DNA of 64,000 bases from JBGSQR01 sp964509295 (GCA_964509295.1 CAZDWS010000010.1:1-64000), one strand, 5' to 3'; shown: positions 50,111-59,172, numbered from the stretch's first letter. Numbers and translations are program-made. The notes: generated by a model from the sequence alone, not told the origin.

Positions 50111-51229
50111 TTATTCGACTTTCACCCCTTCGCTAACCTTCTCCACACCACCCACAACCACACGCTCACCATCGGAAAGACCCGAAATCACCTCGACCTT
50201 GTTACCAATAGTTTTTCCGGTTTTCACCAGCCGCATGCGGGCGAAACTGTCCTTATCCAGCACCCAGACCGAAGTCAGGGCTCCCCGCTCCACTACAGCC
50301 TGTTTCGGCAGCAGCAGGCCGTTAACCGTGCTACCCAGACCGATGACTCCACGCCCGAAAATGCCCGATTTCAACCCTTTCTGGTTAAGGTTAATCTTGG
50401 CGACAAATGTTCTGCTGAGCGGGTCCGTGGCAGGAACAATTTCTGCTATGCGGGCAGCAAACGAACTGCCCAGGGCATCCAGAGTGACCTGCACCGCTGC
50501 GCCGGTTTTGAGCAATGCTGCCAATGATTCGGGGATAGCCAGTTCCAATTGGTAACTACCTTCGTCCTCTATTGTCATCAACGGCTGGGCCGGGAAGACA
50601 CTGCCCCCCAGATCGACCTGCTTACTGGTGATGATGCCGGAAAAAGGGGCAACAATACGGGTATAGCTTTCAATGGTGGAAGCGGCCTTTGAACCGGCCT
50701 GGGCCTGTTTCAGCCTGGCTTCGGCCCGGGCAACCCCCTGGGCGGCCAGATCCTTTTCTGTCTGTTTAACGTCGAACTCCTGGCGGGTAACAGCCTGTTC
50801 ATTGAAAAGTTTTTGGTAGCGTTCAAAGGTGCTATCGGCCAGTTTTTTGCGTGAAACCACCTCATCCAGACCGCGCTGCGCCTCTTCAATCCCGGCACTG
50901 GCAACGGCGGAAGCGGCAGCATTTTCCTGGGCATCCAGGCGGGCCAGCAGCTGACCCTTTTTGACCCGGTCGCCTTCACGCACCATCAGTGCACTGACCG
51001 TGCCGGGGATGCGTGCGGCAACCACGGCACTGGTGCGGGCCCGGACCGTGCCGGACACTTCAACCGCTTCCGCCATGGCACCGGATTTCACCGTTTCAAC
51101 AACAGCCCCCTTGATGACAGCCGTTGCTGCACTCTCCTTTTTTTCACCTTCGTGCTTCTTTGAGGAACAGCCGCTAACGGCCAGTGCAGCCATCAGGCAG
51201 AGCGCCAGACTTTTTCCGGACAGCTTCAT
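50111..51229 (-). CDS. RND efflux periplasmic adaptor (MFP) lipoprotein
   Basis: A 372-aa membrane-fusion protein. Lipobox VSGCSS (about Cys21). A biotinyl-lipoyl-like half motif is at GTVRARTSAVVAARIPGTVSALMVREGDRVKKGQLLARLD, then a coiled-coil hairpin, then the second half VAPFSGIITSKQVDLGGSV. It bridges the RND pump and the TolC-like channel. It overlaps the TolC gene by 4 nt. Confidence 0.9.
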   Translation of the reverse strand: MKLSGKSLALCLMAALAVSGCSSKKHEGEKKESAATAVIKGAVVETVKSGAMAEAVEVSGTVRARTSAVVAARIPGTVSALMVREGDRVKKGQLLARLDAQENAAASAVASAGIEEAQRGLDEVVSRKKLADSTFERYQKLFNEQAVTRQEFDVKQTEKDLAAQGVARAEARLKQAQAGSKAASTIESYTRIVAPFSGIITSKQVDLGGSVFPAQPLMTIEDEGSYQLELAIPESLAALLKTGAAVQVTLDALGSSFAARIAEIVPATDPLSRTFVAKINLNQKGLKSGIFGRGVIGLGSTVNGLLLPKQAVVERGALTSVWVLDKDSFARMRLVKTGKTIGNKVEVISGLSDGERVVVGGVEKVSEGVKVE

Positions 51230-52590
51230 TTCATGATCTCCTTGAGAAAAACACCGGAAGTATAATAAATGCGCCCGCCGGAGAGGTTCAGATTGGCCTC
51301 GGCATCAACTTGAGCAGACCTGGCCTGGTTCAGCGCTGTCTGGGCATCCAGCAGTTCAGACATTGTGGCCAGAGAATTTTCAAAGCGGCGGGATATCAGC
51401 CGGGCCGACTCCTTTGCCCCCTGCAGGCTGCTGTTGGCAACCTCAAGATGTTTCAGGGCCTCTTCACGGCGCAGGCAACTCTCACGCACCTGGAATCTGA
51501 CTTCCCTGATCTTGCCGGACAAATCTTCTGCAGCGGCCGACCGACTGGCAATGGCCCGATTGCTTTCATTGCCCCGTTTAAAGCCGTCAAAGAGCTGCCA
51601 CTTGAGGCTCAGACCGGCCAACCAGGCGTCATTATCCGACCCGAACGGCGTCTGTTTTGAATTCATCTGATAGGATGCAATCATATCCAGTGAAGGTAGA
51701 TAGGCGTTGCGGGCCTGCCTGGTCAGGGCATCTCCTTTTTCAATTTCAGTGCGATACTGCTGCAGATCCCTGCGCTCCAGCAAGGCCGTTTTTGCCAGCT
51801 CTTCCGAACAGGTCACCTCTACCGGTTTTATCTGCTCACCCACTTCGATCAGCACATCCTCTTTCGCGGCAACAACCATGGCCATCCTCATCCTGGCTAT
51901 GGTTATATTGTTGCGAGCCGTAATCAACTGCTGTTCAATGGATGACAGATAGGTCCGGGCACGCAGTTCATCGGAGAGCAATCCCAGACCTTCAGTTTTT
52001 CGAACCCGCGCCAGTCGCAGACTTTCGGAAGCGTCCTGCATGGCCTGCTCCACCGCCTTTAACTGGGCCACAACCCTCATATTTTCCAGATAATGCACGA
52101 ACACCTGAAAAGCCGTATCCTGTTGCGTTGCTTCGTGCCCCAGCCTGGCCTTGTCCGCATCCCGTGCAGCAAGATCTCTGGCAGGGAACAGGGAGGGATC
52201 ATAAAGCGGCTGCCTGAAGGTCAGTGCGGTTTTGAAGTTGTACCAGTTGGAAGGGTTGTTGAGATTATTGATGACAAAGTCGTTCTGGGAAAATCGCCCC
52301 TGATCCAGCTTCATCATGAATGTATGTGTGGGAGAGTTGGAGGCGCTAACCGCCTCTTCAAAATACAGGTTGGGATAATAACCGGAGGCGGCAATGTCGG
52401 CGGAGTATTGTGAGGACTGTGCATTCAGGGCTGCAGACCTGATACGATGATTATTCTCAAGGGCCATTTTGATGGCTTCCTTAAGTGTAAGCTGGAGCGT
52501 GCCCTCCTGCGTGCCCTCCTGCCTGACCTCTGCCAAAAGCGGGCTTGCAATAGTGATGAACAGTATTACGGCCATAACCAAAACATTCAT
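51226..52590 (-). CDS. TolC-family outer-membrane efflux channel
   Basis: A 454-aa protein with a signal peptide (ending near LLA-EV) and two outer-membrane efflux repeats rich in heptads (LTLKEAIKMALENNHRIRSA near the start). It is the first gene of the efflux operon TolC-MFP-RND. ATG at 52590 is 8 nt after GGAG; a GTG one codon earlier is possible. Confidence 0.88.
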   Translation of the reverse strand: MNVLVMAVILFITIASPLLAEVRQEGTQEGTLQLTLKEAIKMALENNHRIRSAALNAQSSQYSADIAASGYYPNLYFEEAVSASNSPTHTFMMKLDQGRFSQNDFVINNLNNPSNWYNFKTALTFRQPLYDPSLFPARDLAARDADKARLGHEATQQDTAFQVFVHYLENMRVVAQLKAVEQAMQDASESLRLARVRKTEGLGLLSDELRARTYLSSIEQQLITARNNITIARMRMAMVVAAKEDVLIEVGEQIKPVEVTCSEELAKTALLERRDLQQYRTEIEKGDALTRQARNAYLPSLDMIASYQMNSKQTPFGSDNDAWLAGLSLKWQLFDGFKRGNESNRAIASRSAAAEDLSGKIREVRFQVRESCLRREEALKHLEVANSSLQGAKESARLISRRFENSLATMSELLDAQTALNQARSAQVDAEANLNLSGGRIYYTSGVFLKEIMK

Positions 52591-52672
52591 CACAGCGGCT
52601 CCTTCCAGACTTACGGGATAGAATCACATCAGCTTAGACCATGCTTACAACTGAATGTATTTCTTAACATTT

Positions 52673-53311
52673 CTAAATTTTCCTTTTTTCTCCAATCATC
52701 AGAAACACCGTAAATGGTTTTATTTGACCATCAGCAGCTGTTTTGACTATCTCTACAGCTGTAAAATCACGAACATTAACAAACCCGGCTTCTTTTAGAA
52801 TATTACGTAATACCACCCTATCGAACCCGTGATGAGAAACACCCGTGTTGTCGCCATGAAACTGGCCATGGTCCAGATCCAGGTCTGCAACACAAAGACA
52901 GCCGTTCGGAGAGATAATCTCATAAAAACTTTTGATCAACGGCGGCAGCTGATTGATGTGATGCAAAGTCATGGCACTTGTCACCAGTTGATATGGACCT
53001 TGCAGGGCATCACCTTTTTCAAGGTCAACAAGTTTTGCAGCCACATTGGTTAGTTTCAACTTCTCTATTTTAGACCTGATAACATTAAGCATAGCAGCAG
53101 AGCTGTCCACTCCGGTTACAGAATGGACAAAAGGCTGCAATCGCAATGTAAGCAGACCGGTGCCGCAACCGAAATCCAGTACATCCATACCGGAAGTCAG
53201 AGTAACCTGCCTGATTATTGAATCGGCAATGTCATTAGCCAGCCGAACTTTTGCCGGATCTTCATCCCAGGAATCTGCGGCTTTGTCAAAATCACGTTTT
53301 TCAAAACTCAT
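52673..53311 (-). CDS. Class I SAM-dependent methyltransferase
   Basis: A 212-aa methyltransferase. Motif I is VLDFGCGTGLLTL (about residues 40-52), motif II VTGVDSSAAML, and motif IV LVTSAMTLHHI. It resembles UbiE/COQ5-like small-molecule methyltransferases. The gene stands alone between the efflux operon and the C_GCAxxG_C_C gene. Substrate unknown. Confidence 0.87.
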   Translation of the reverse strand: MSFEKRDFDKAADSWDEDPAKVRLANDIADSIIRQVTLTSGMDVLDFGCGTGLLTLRLQPFVHSVTGVDSSAAMLNVIRSKIEKLKLTNVAAKLVDLEKGDALQGPYQLVTSAMTLHHINQLPPLIKSFYEIISPNGCLCVADLDLDHGQFHGDNTGVSHHGFDRVVLRNILKEAGFVNVRDFTAVEIVKTAADGQIKPFTVFLMIGEKRKI

Positions 53312-53407
53312 AGAATCACCGTTGCCATCTGTTAAAACTATTTTAGAAACAATGTATCATGATTGTATTACATAATTGCCATATAGCAACTTTTGGCCAT
53401 CAGCACA

Positions 53408-53761
53408 TCAATCCTTTTCAGACTTTTGTGAATCAAGATGCTTTTCCAGCAGATCAGCCGCCACCTCAACGCACTGACTGCATTTAAGAACACGGGCGGA
53501 ACGGATATCTTTACAGACCTTATGTCCACCGGCGGCTTGACTGAATTGGGCTCCCAGTTTTTCAGCAGTCTCTTTGTCCGTAATACAATTAACTGCATGC
53601 AGGGCACCGCAGACGCCTTCCGGTGCTTTTCCATGGCCACAGCCCGCAAGCTGATCTATCAGGCTGACTTTGGATGAGGTTTTTCTCTGCCAGGCTGCGG
53701 CAACAGCCTGAGCACAGTTTCCCTTGCCACCATTAAAATATTCATAAGCATATTTTTTCAT
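53408..53761 (-). CDS. C_GCAxxG_C_C family redox protein
   Basis: A 117-aa Cys-rich protein. The family pattern is seen in NCAQAV (about residue 16), GCGHGKAPEGVCGAL, and the C-terminal KCSQCVEVAADLLEK. No signal peptide. The family is thought to be redox-active, often in anaerobes, with unknown partner. Ribosome site GAGAGG. Confidence 0.83.
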   Translation of the reverse strand: MKKYAYEYFNGGKGNCAQAVAAAWQRKTSSKVSLIDQLAGCGHGKAPEGVCGALHAVNCITDKETAEKLGAQFSQAAGGHKVCKDIRSARVLKCSQCVEVAADLLEKHLDSQKSEKD

Positions 53762-53811
53762 AACAACCTCTCAGAACAATGTTTTTTCTATATATATGTT
53801 TTTTTGAATAT

Positions 53812-54192
53812 CTAGTCAACAGATTTTACGAATGCTGCAGATTCAGCAGCAATTACCAGCGCATCGGCATGACTCTGGCAACATGGTTTCACCTTGTCAC
53901 ACCGGTCCATACAGGTAACCGCCAGGGCTTTTTTCTGCACCAGCGCCGAGGCTATCTTGCCCCTGGCACCGGCCAGCAGGCGTTGAACAGTACCACGGGA
54001 TACTCCCATAAACTCTCCGGCCTTAACCTGGTCCAGACCTTCACCGTCACACAAATGAAAAGCCTCCAGCTCATCATTGCCAAGTTCGATCACCTCAAGC
54101 TCATCTACCGGAATACCAGCCGGTTTAAACAGAGCTGCATAGCCTGCCCTGTGCGGGCAGGCGCAATTTCGCGGTTTACGTGGACGCGACAT
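53812..54192 (-). CDS. DUF134 putative DNA-binding protein
   Basis: A 126-aa DUF134 protein. N-terminal RPRKPRNCACP and the helix-turn-helix-like segment AFHLCDGEGLDQVKAGEFMGVSRGTVQRLLAGARGKIA are characteristic. C-terminal Cys (TCMDRCDKVKPCC) may bind metal. It is co-transcribed with the NifX-like gene 2 nt upstream, a common pairing. Confidence 0.87.
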   Translation of the reverse strand: MSRPRKPRNCACPHRAGYAALFKPAGIPVDELEVIELGNDELEAFHLCDGEGLDQVKAGEFMGVSRGTVQRLLAGARGKIASALVQKKALAVTCMDRCDKVKPCCQSHADALVIAAESAAFVKSVD

Positions 54193-54194
54193 AC

Positions 54195-54575
54195 TTAGTG
54201 CGAACAGCCGTGGCTGTGACCATGTCCGCCACAGGTATGACCCGGCAGATATTCGGGCAGGGTTCCGGCCTTCATCAGAACCAGATTCTCTGCAATAGTT
54301 CCGCCGCCTGCTTTAAAAGCACGCACACCAGCCGCATTCAATTTATGCAGTGCGCCGCCTCCGATTCCGCCAACCACAATTGCATCCACATGCTGACCAC
54401 CCAGACCGGCAATGGGATTGCATGCACCATGCTCGTGAACCTTGTCGCTGTTATTGATGGACAGGATTTCACTGGTTGCCATGTCTACAATTACAAACTC
54501 AGGTGCCGAACCGAAATGATTAAAAACTTCACTGGCCAGACCAAGATTTTCCACTACCGGGAAACATACTTTCAT
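54195..54575 (-). CDS. NifX/NifB-type iron-molybdenum cofactor-binding domain protein
   Basis: A 126-aa small protein of the dinitrogenase iron-molybdenum cofactor biosynthesis family. The motif MKVCFPVVENLGLASEVFNHFGSAPEFVIVD opens it, the centre has DAIVVGGIGGGALHKLNAAGV, and the end is His/Cys-rich (CGGHGHSHGCSH). The start follows GGAGG. Stand-alone members occur widely in anaerobes without nitrogenase and are presumed to bind a metal-sulfur cluster. It is divergent from the sulfate transporter. Confidence 0.87.
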   Translation of the reverse strand: MKVCFPVVENLGLASEVFNHFGSAPEFVIVDMATSEILSINNSDKVHEHGACNPIAGLGGQHVDAIVVGGIGGGALHKLNAAGVRAFKAGGGTIAENLVLMKAGTLPEYLPGHTCGGHGHSHGCSH

Positions 54576-54647
54576 TTTGAACCTCCGCTTTTTGTTTTGT
54601 GCATATACACAAAACACTTTTACAATAAAGAAGTCAATATTTTTATT

Positions 54648-54708
54648 ATCTACTACTTCTATAGTCTTTAAATTTAATACTTGACAAAACCAATTTACTT
54701 CCTATAAA
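54648..54708 (+). promoter_or_regulatory. Sulfate-operon promoter with upstream Rrf2-type motif
   Basis: Motif ATCTACTACTTCTATAGT (54648-54665), 15 nt gap, TTGACA (54681), 16-nt spacer, TATAAA (54703). The layout matches those at 25715 and 59055. Confidence 0.7.
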
Positions 54709-54817
54709 TTCAGTCATTATTTTTTAGTAACAGATTATCTTTGAGGGGAGAATCAGCCATGGCCTTGTGTTGTTGCATTAATTGATATAACCGGCACTGC
54801 CTTTTTTTACTCTATTT

Positions 54818-54835
54818 ATCTACAAAATCTATAGT
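54818..54835 (+). promoter_or_regulatory. Second Rrf2-type motif before the sulfate-binding protein gene
   Basis: ATCTACAAAATCTATAGT ends 13 nt before the start codon and just ahead of the ribosome site AAGGAG. It could block transcription from the upstream promoter or overlap a second -10 box (TATAGT). Confidence 0.6.
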
Positions 54836-54848
54836 TAAGGAGTTAACA

Positions 54849-55850
54849 ATGAAATTCAAATCCGTATTTACCGCAATCCTGGCACTAAGCCTTTCCACGT
54901 CTGTTGCAGTACCGGCTTTTTCAGCCCCGGCAGCTACTTTACAGAATGTATCATACGACCCGACCCGTGAACTGTATCAGGACTTCAATAATGCATTTGC
55001 CAGACACTGGCAGGGCACAAACGGTCAGAAAGTAACCATCAAGCAATCCCACGGCGGTTCCGGAAAACAGGCCCGCTCCGTAATAGACGGCCTGGAGGCG
55101 GATATTGTCACTCTGGCGCTGGCCTATGACATTGACGCAATCCAGGAAAAAGGTCTGATCAAACCGGGCTGGCAAAAGCGACTTCCCCATAACAGTTCCC
55201 CCTATACTTCAACAATAGTTTTCCTTGTGCGCAAAGGGAATCCAAAGGGGATCAAGGACTGGAATGACCTGGTAAAACCGGGCCTCAAAGTCATCACCCC
55301 CAACCCCAAAACCTCCGGTGGAGCCCGCTGGAATTATCTGGCAGCCTGGGGTTATGCCCTGCATCAGAAGGGTGGAAATGAGGCAACAGCAAAAGAATTT
55401 GTAGCAAAACTGTTTAAGAATGTACCGGTACTTGACTCCGGCGCTCGCGGCTCCACCAACACTTTTGTACAGCGTGGAATGGGCGATGTCCTGCTGGCCT
55501 GGGAAAACGAGGCTTTTCTGGCGGTCAAGGAACTGGGACCGGACAAGTTTGATATCGTGACCCCTTCGGAAAGCATCCTGGCCGAGCCTCCGGTGACCGT
55601 AGTTGACAAGGTAGTGGATAAAAAGGGAACCCGCAAAGTTGCCGAAGCTTACCTGAACTATCTATACAGCACCGAAGGACAGCAGATTGCAGCCAGGCAC
55701 TACTACCGCCCGATTGATAAAAAGGTACCGACCAAACTGGCCAAGGTAAAACTGTATACGATTGAAAAGGCCTTTGGCGGATGGCAGAAAGCCCAGAAGA
55801 CACACTTTGCGGATGGCGGGACGTTCGACCAAATTTACAGCGGGAAGTAG
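54849..55850 (+). CDS. cysP: Sulfate ABC transporter substrate-binding protein
   Basis: A 333-aa periplasmic sulfate/thiosulfate-binding protein. A signal peptide ends near FSA-PA. Family landmarks are NVSYDPTRELYQDFNNAFARHW, QSHGGSGKQARSVIDGLEADIVTLALAYDID and NPKTSGGARWNYLAAWGYA, with a C-terminal YLYSTEGQQIAARHYYRP. It is the first gene of cysP-cysT-cysW-cysA. Sbp and CysP are hard to tell apart; the symbol is by position. Confidence 0.92.
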   Translation: MKFKSVFTAILALSLSTSVAVPAFSAPAATLQNVSYDPTRELYQDFNNAFARHWQGTNGQKVTIKQSHGGSGKQARSVIDGLEADIVTLALAYDIDAIQEKGLIKPGWQKRLPHNSSPYTSTIVFLVRKGNPKGIKDWNDLVKPGLKVITPNPKTSGGARWNYLAAWGYALHQKGGNEATAKEFVAKLFKNVPVLDSGARGSTNTFVQRGMGDVLLAWENEAFLAVKELGPDKFDIVTPSESILAEPPVTVVDKVVDKKGTRKVAEAYLNYLYSTEGQQIAARHYYRPIDKKVPTKLAKVKLYTIEKAFGGWQKAQKTHFADGGTFDQIYSGK

Positions 55851-55897
55851 AAATTGTTTAACTTTCCTGATTATCAGTAATCTTTCTTCGGGAGAAC

Positions 55898-55924
55898 TCT
55901 CCCTCCCCCTTGAAGGAGGAGGGA
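55898..55924 (+). repeat. Intercistronic hairpin cysP-cysT
   Basis: TCCCTCC pairs with GGAGGGA in the gap after the binding-protein gene. Confidence 0.7.
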
Positions 55925-55983
55925 CGCTAAAAATAGTAGATTGGTTCTAATCAAATTAAATTTCAAACAACTAGGCGCAGCCC

Positions 55984-56814
55984 ATGAATATCCTGAAATC
56001 AAACAACAACGTTCTTCCCGGTTTTGCACCGAATATCAGTTACACGGTCTTTTACCTGAGCCTGATTGTCCTGATCCCGCTCTCGGCACTGATAATAAAA
56101 ACAACCGGTCTCTCGTGGCACGACTTTATATCTACGGTCACTGCGCCGCGTGTAATGGCCTCCTACAAAATAACGTTCGGGGCGGCCCTGATCGCCGCAC
56201 TGATCAATGCCTTTTTCGGAGTGTTGATCGCCTGGGTGCTGGTGCGCTACCGGTTTTTCGGCAAACGGATTTTCGACGCACTGATTGACCTGCCATTTGC
56301 ATTACCCACCGCTGTGGCCGGCATCACCCTGGCAACGATCTATTCATCAAACGGCTGGGTGGGGCGCTATCTGGAACCGCACGGGATCAAGATCGCTTTT
56401 ACGCCGATCGGCATCGTCATTGCCATGGCATTTATCGGCCTGCCCTTTGTTGTGCGGACAGTACAACCGGTGATTGAAGAGATCGATGCGGACATTGAAG
56501 AAGCTGCCGCCTGCCTGGGGGCAAACCGTTTGCAGACGTTTATCAGGATCATCCTGCCGCTGCTGGCACCTTCAGTATTGACAGGCTTTGCACTGGCCTT
56601 TGCCAGAGGGGTGGGCGAATACGGTTCAATCATTTTCATCGCCGGCAACATGCCCATGGTCTCGGAAATAACACCGCTCCTGATCATCACCAAACTGGAG
56701 CAGTTTGATTACACCGGCGCCACCGCCATTGCCACCGTCATGCTGACCGCATCTTTTGTGATGCTGCTGGCAATCAACATGATCCAGAAGTGGAGTAGGA
56801 AATTTGCAGGGTAA
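55984..56814 (+). CDS. cysT: Sulfate ABC transporter permease CysT
   Basis: A 276-aa inner-membrane permease with six predicted helices. CysT features include LPFALPTAVAGITLATIYSSNGWVG and the EAA loop EEAAACLGANRLQTFIRIILPLLAPSVLTG. It pairs with CysW. There is no strong ribosome site directly before the ATG. Confidence 0.92.
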   Translation: MNILKSNNNVLPGFAPNISYTVFYLSLIVLIPLSALIIKTTGLSWHDFISTVTAPRVMASYKITFGAALIAALINAFFGVLIAWVLVRYRFFGKRIFDALIDLPFALPTAVAGITLATIYSSNGWVGRYLEPHGIKIAFTPIGIVIAMAFIGLPFVVRTVQPVIEEIDADIEEAAACLGANRLQTFIRIILPLLAPSVLTGFALAFARGVGEYGSIIFIAGNMPMVSEITPLLIITKLEQFDYTGATAIATVMLTASFVMLLAINMIQKWSRKFAG

Positions 56815-56840
56815 AACGATGCAACACAAGATATAACCCC

Positions 56841-56859
56841 CCTCCCCTTCAAGGGGAGG
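56841..56859 (+). repeat. Intercistronic hairpin cysT-cysW
   Basis: CCTCCCC-TTCAA-GGGGAGG in the 69-nt gap between the two permease genes. Confidence 0.75.
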
Positions 56860-56883
56860 AACGCAACAAAACCGGAGTAAAAC

Positions 56884-57750
56884 ATGTCCACACCAACAAA
56901 AACATTTAACGCCAAACAGCACGGCAACCATCGCATCACTGAACCGGCAATTATCCGCTGGTCACTGATTACGGTTGCCCTGCTCTTCCTGGGATTATTC
57001 CTGATACTGCCCCTGGCCGCCGTATTCAGCCAGGCATTTGAAAAGGGGCTGGACATCTATCTGGAAGCGATCAAAGAGCCGGACACACTGGCTTCGATCA
57101 AGCTGACACTGATAACCGCAGCTGTGACTGTTCCGCTAAATCTTCTGTTCGGCATATCCGCAGCCTGGGCCATTGCCAAGTTTAGCTTTCCGGGCAAACA
57201 GCTGCTGATCACCTTAATTGATCTGCCTTTTTCCATTTCTCCGGTTATATCGGGCCTGATTTTTGTCCTCATTTTCGGACGGCAGGGGTGGCTGGGACCA
57301 TGGCTGGAAGCGCACAACACCCAGATAATCTTTGCCGTGCCGGGCATCATCCTGGCAACCGTTTTTGTCACCTTTCCCTTTATCGCCCGGGAGCTGATCC
57401 CACTGATGGAGGCCCAGGGCAAAGAGGAGGAAGAAGCGGCACTGGTTCTGGGGGCTACCGGCCTGCAGACGTTCTTCCGGGTAACAATGCCCAATATCAA
57501 ATGGGGTATCCTGTACGGCGTGATTCTCTGTAATGCCAGGGCCATGGGGGAGTTTGGAGCGGTATCAGTTGTTTCCGGTCACATCCGGGGCAGCACCAAC
57601 ACCATCCCGCTGCATGCAGAAATCCTCTACAACGAATACAACTATACCGCTGCCTTTGCAGTGGCATCGCTGCTGGCTTTTCTGGCACTGATTACACTGG
57701 CGATCAAAAGTTTTGCAGAGTGGAAGGTTAGACAGCAGCTTACTTCTTAA
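56884..57750 (+). CDS. cysW: Sulfate ABC transporter permease CysW
   Basis: A 288-aa inner-membrane permease with six predicted helices. CysW landmarks are LPFSISPVISGLIFVLIFGRQGWLG, the EAA loop EEEAALVLGATGLQTFFRVTMPNIKWG, and NARAMGEFGAVSVVSGHIRG. It forms the heterodimeric channel with CysT. Confidence 0.92.
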   Translation: MSTPTKTFNAKQHGNHRITEPAIIRWSLITVALLFLGLFLILPLAAVFSQAFEKGLDIYLEAIKEPDTLASIKLTLITAAVTVPLNLLFGISAAWAIAKFSFPGKQLLITLIDLPFSISPVISGLIFVLIFGRQGWLGPWLEAHNTQIIFAVPGIILATVFVTFPFIARELIPLMEAQGKEEEEAALVLGATGLQTFFRVTMPNIKWGILYGVILCNARAMGEFGAVSVVSGHIRGSTNTIPLHAEILYNEYNYTAAFAVASLLAFLALITLAIKSFAEWKVRQQLTS

Positions 57751-57751
57751 G

Positions 57752-57837
57752 CTCCTCCCCTTAATTAAGGGGAGGAGGGGAGGGGTAACAACCACAGCAA
57801 CATAACTCCCCCACCCCCCTCTTAACTTAAGAGGGGG
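57752..57837 (+). repeat. Two intercistronic hairpins cysW-cysA
   Basis: CTCCTCCCCTTAA mirrored by TTAAGGGGAGGAG (57752-57777, perfect palindrome), and CCCCCTCTTAA / TTAAGAGGGGG (57815-57837), both in the 121-nt gap before cysA. Confidence 0.8.
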
Positions 57838-57871
57838 CTAAAATACGCAGAACAGGTCAACAGGTGATAAA

Positions 57872-58939
57872 ATGAGCATCGAAATCCAAAATATTAATAA
57901 ACAGTTCGGCAGCTTCACCGCCCTGAAAGACATCAATTTGTCCGTGCCGTCAGGCGAACTGGTGGCCCTGCTGGGACCATCCGGCTCCGGCAAGACTACC
58001 CTGCTGCGGATCATTGCCGGCTTGGAAACACCGGACAGCGGTACCATCCTGTTCAACGGCGCAGACACCACCGAAAGCCATGTGCGTGAACGCAAGGTCG
58101 GCTTTGTCTTTCAGCACTACGCCCTTTTCAAGCATATGACCGTCTTTGACAATGTGGCCTTCGGGTTGAATGTGCGGCCAAGAGAGACACGTCCCTCCAA
58201 GTCACAGATCAAAGAAAAGGTCATGGAACTGCTGCGACTGGTGCAGCTGGAAAGTCTGGCACAGCGCTACCCGGCCCAACTCTCCGGCGGGCAGCGACAG
58301 CGTATCGCCCTGGCCCGCGCCCTGGCGGTGGAGCCGCAGGTACTGCTACTGGATGAACCATTCGGCGCACTGGACGCCCAGGTTCGGGCCGAGCTGCGCC
58401 GCTGGCTGCGCAGACTGCATGACGAGATTCATGTCACCAGCGTCTTTGTCACCCATGACCAGGAAGAGGCGCTGGAGGTGGCCGACCGCATTGTTGTCAT
58501 GAACAAGGGGAAAATTGAACAGGCCGGCACGCCGGACCAGGTTTATGAGCATCCAGCCAACCCGTTTGTGTTGAACTTTCTGGGCAATGTCAACCTGTTC
58601 CACGGACGGGTCCACCAGGGCCAGGCCAGCCTGGGCGGCATCCAGATTGAAGCACCGGAACACGTGGGAGTTGAGAACGCCCAGGCAGTTGCCTATGTGC
58701 GTTCACATGACCTGGAAATCGAGCGCAGCCAAGTTGATGCCACCGCATTGAAAGCAGAAATCAAGCATATCCAGAAACTGGGTCCGGCGGTCCGGGTCAC
58801 CTTAACCCTGCTCAATGGAGAACAGATCGAGGCTGAACTGACCAGAGAGCAATTCCATAACCAGGGATTGCAACAGGGCGAATCAGTATTTGTAAGGCCT
58901 CGCCAGGTAAGGGTATTTGTAGATGATTATCAGATTTAA
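57872..58939 (+). CDS. cysA: Sulfate ABC transporter ATP-binding protein CysA
   Basis: A 355-aa ABC ATPase. Walker A GPSGSGKTT (about residues 34-42), signature LSGGQRQRIALARAL, Walker B LLLDEPFGALDAQ, switch His in VTHDQEEALEVADR, and a C-terminal TOBE-like regulatory part. It energises sulfate/thiosulfate import with CysT and CysW. The ribosome site is weak. Confidence 0.95.
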   Translation: MSIEIQNINKQFGSFTALKDINLSVPSGELVALLGPSGSGKTTLLRIIAGLETPDSGTILFNGADTTESHVRERKVGFVFQHYALFKHMTVFDNVAFGLNVRPRETRPSKSQIKEKVMELLRLVQLESLAQRYPAQLSGGQRQRIALARALAVEPQVLLLDEPFGALDAQVRAELRRWLRRLHDEIHVTSVFVTHDQEEALEVADRIVVMNKGKIEQAGTPDQVYEHPANPFVLNFLGNVNLFHGRVHQGQASLGGIQIEAPEHVGVENAQAVAYVRSHDLEIERSQVDATALKAEIKHIQKLGPAVRVTLTLLNGEQIEAELTREQFHNQGLQQGESVFVRPRQVRVFVDDYQI

Positions 58940-58941
58940 TT

Positions 58942-58964
58942 CCTCCCCTCCCGCAAGGGGAGGG
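58942..58964 (+). repeat. Hairpin after cysA
   Basis: CCTCCCC pairs with GGGGAGG just after the cysA stop. Without a T run it is more likely an mRNA end-protecting hairpin than a terminator. Confidence 0.65.
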
Positions 58965-59054
58965 GAAACTAAAGTCAAAAACCAGTTACACACTCCCTAT
59001 TAAACAAAGCCCGCCACCCCGCAAAAATCTGCATTCCGAAACCACCCACCTAAT

Positions 59055-59116
59055 GTATACTATATCTATAGATTGTAGTATTTATTTCTTGACAGGATCA
59101 ATCAGCATGATATAAG
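59055..59116 (+). promoter_or_regulatory. Promoter with Rrf2-type motif before the 59173 gene
   Basis: Motif GTATACTATATCTATAGA (59055-59072), 16-nt gap, TTGACA (59089), 16-nt spacer, TATAAG (59111). Probably drives the unknown gene, the permease, cysH and perhaps cysDN. Confidence 0.65.
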
Positions 59117-59172
59117 GTAAATCATCACAAACAGAACAGCCTATAACCTGACATACACCGGAAAACCATATC

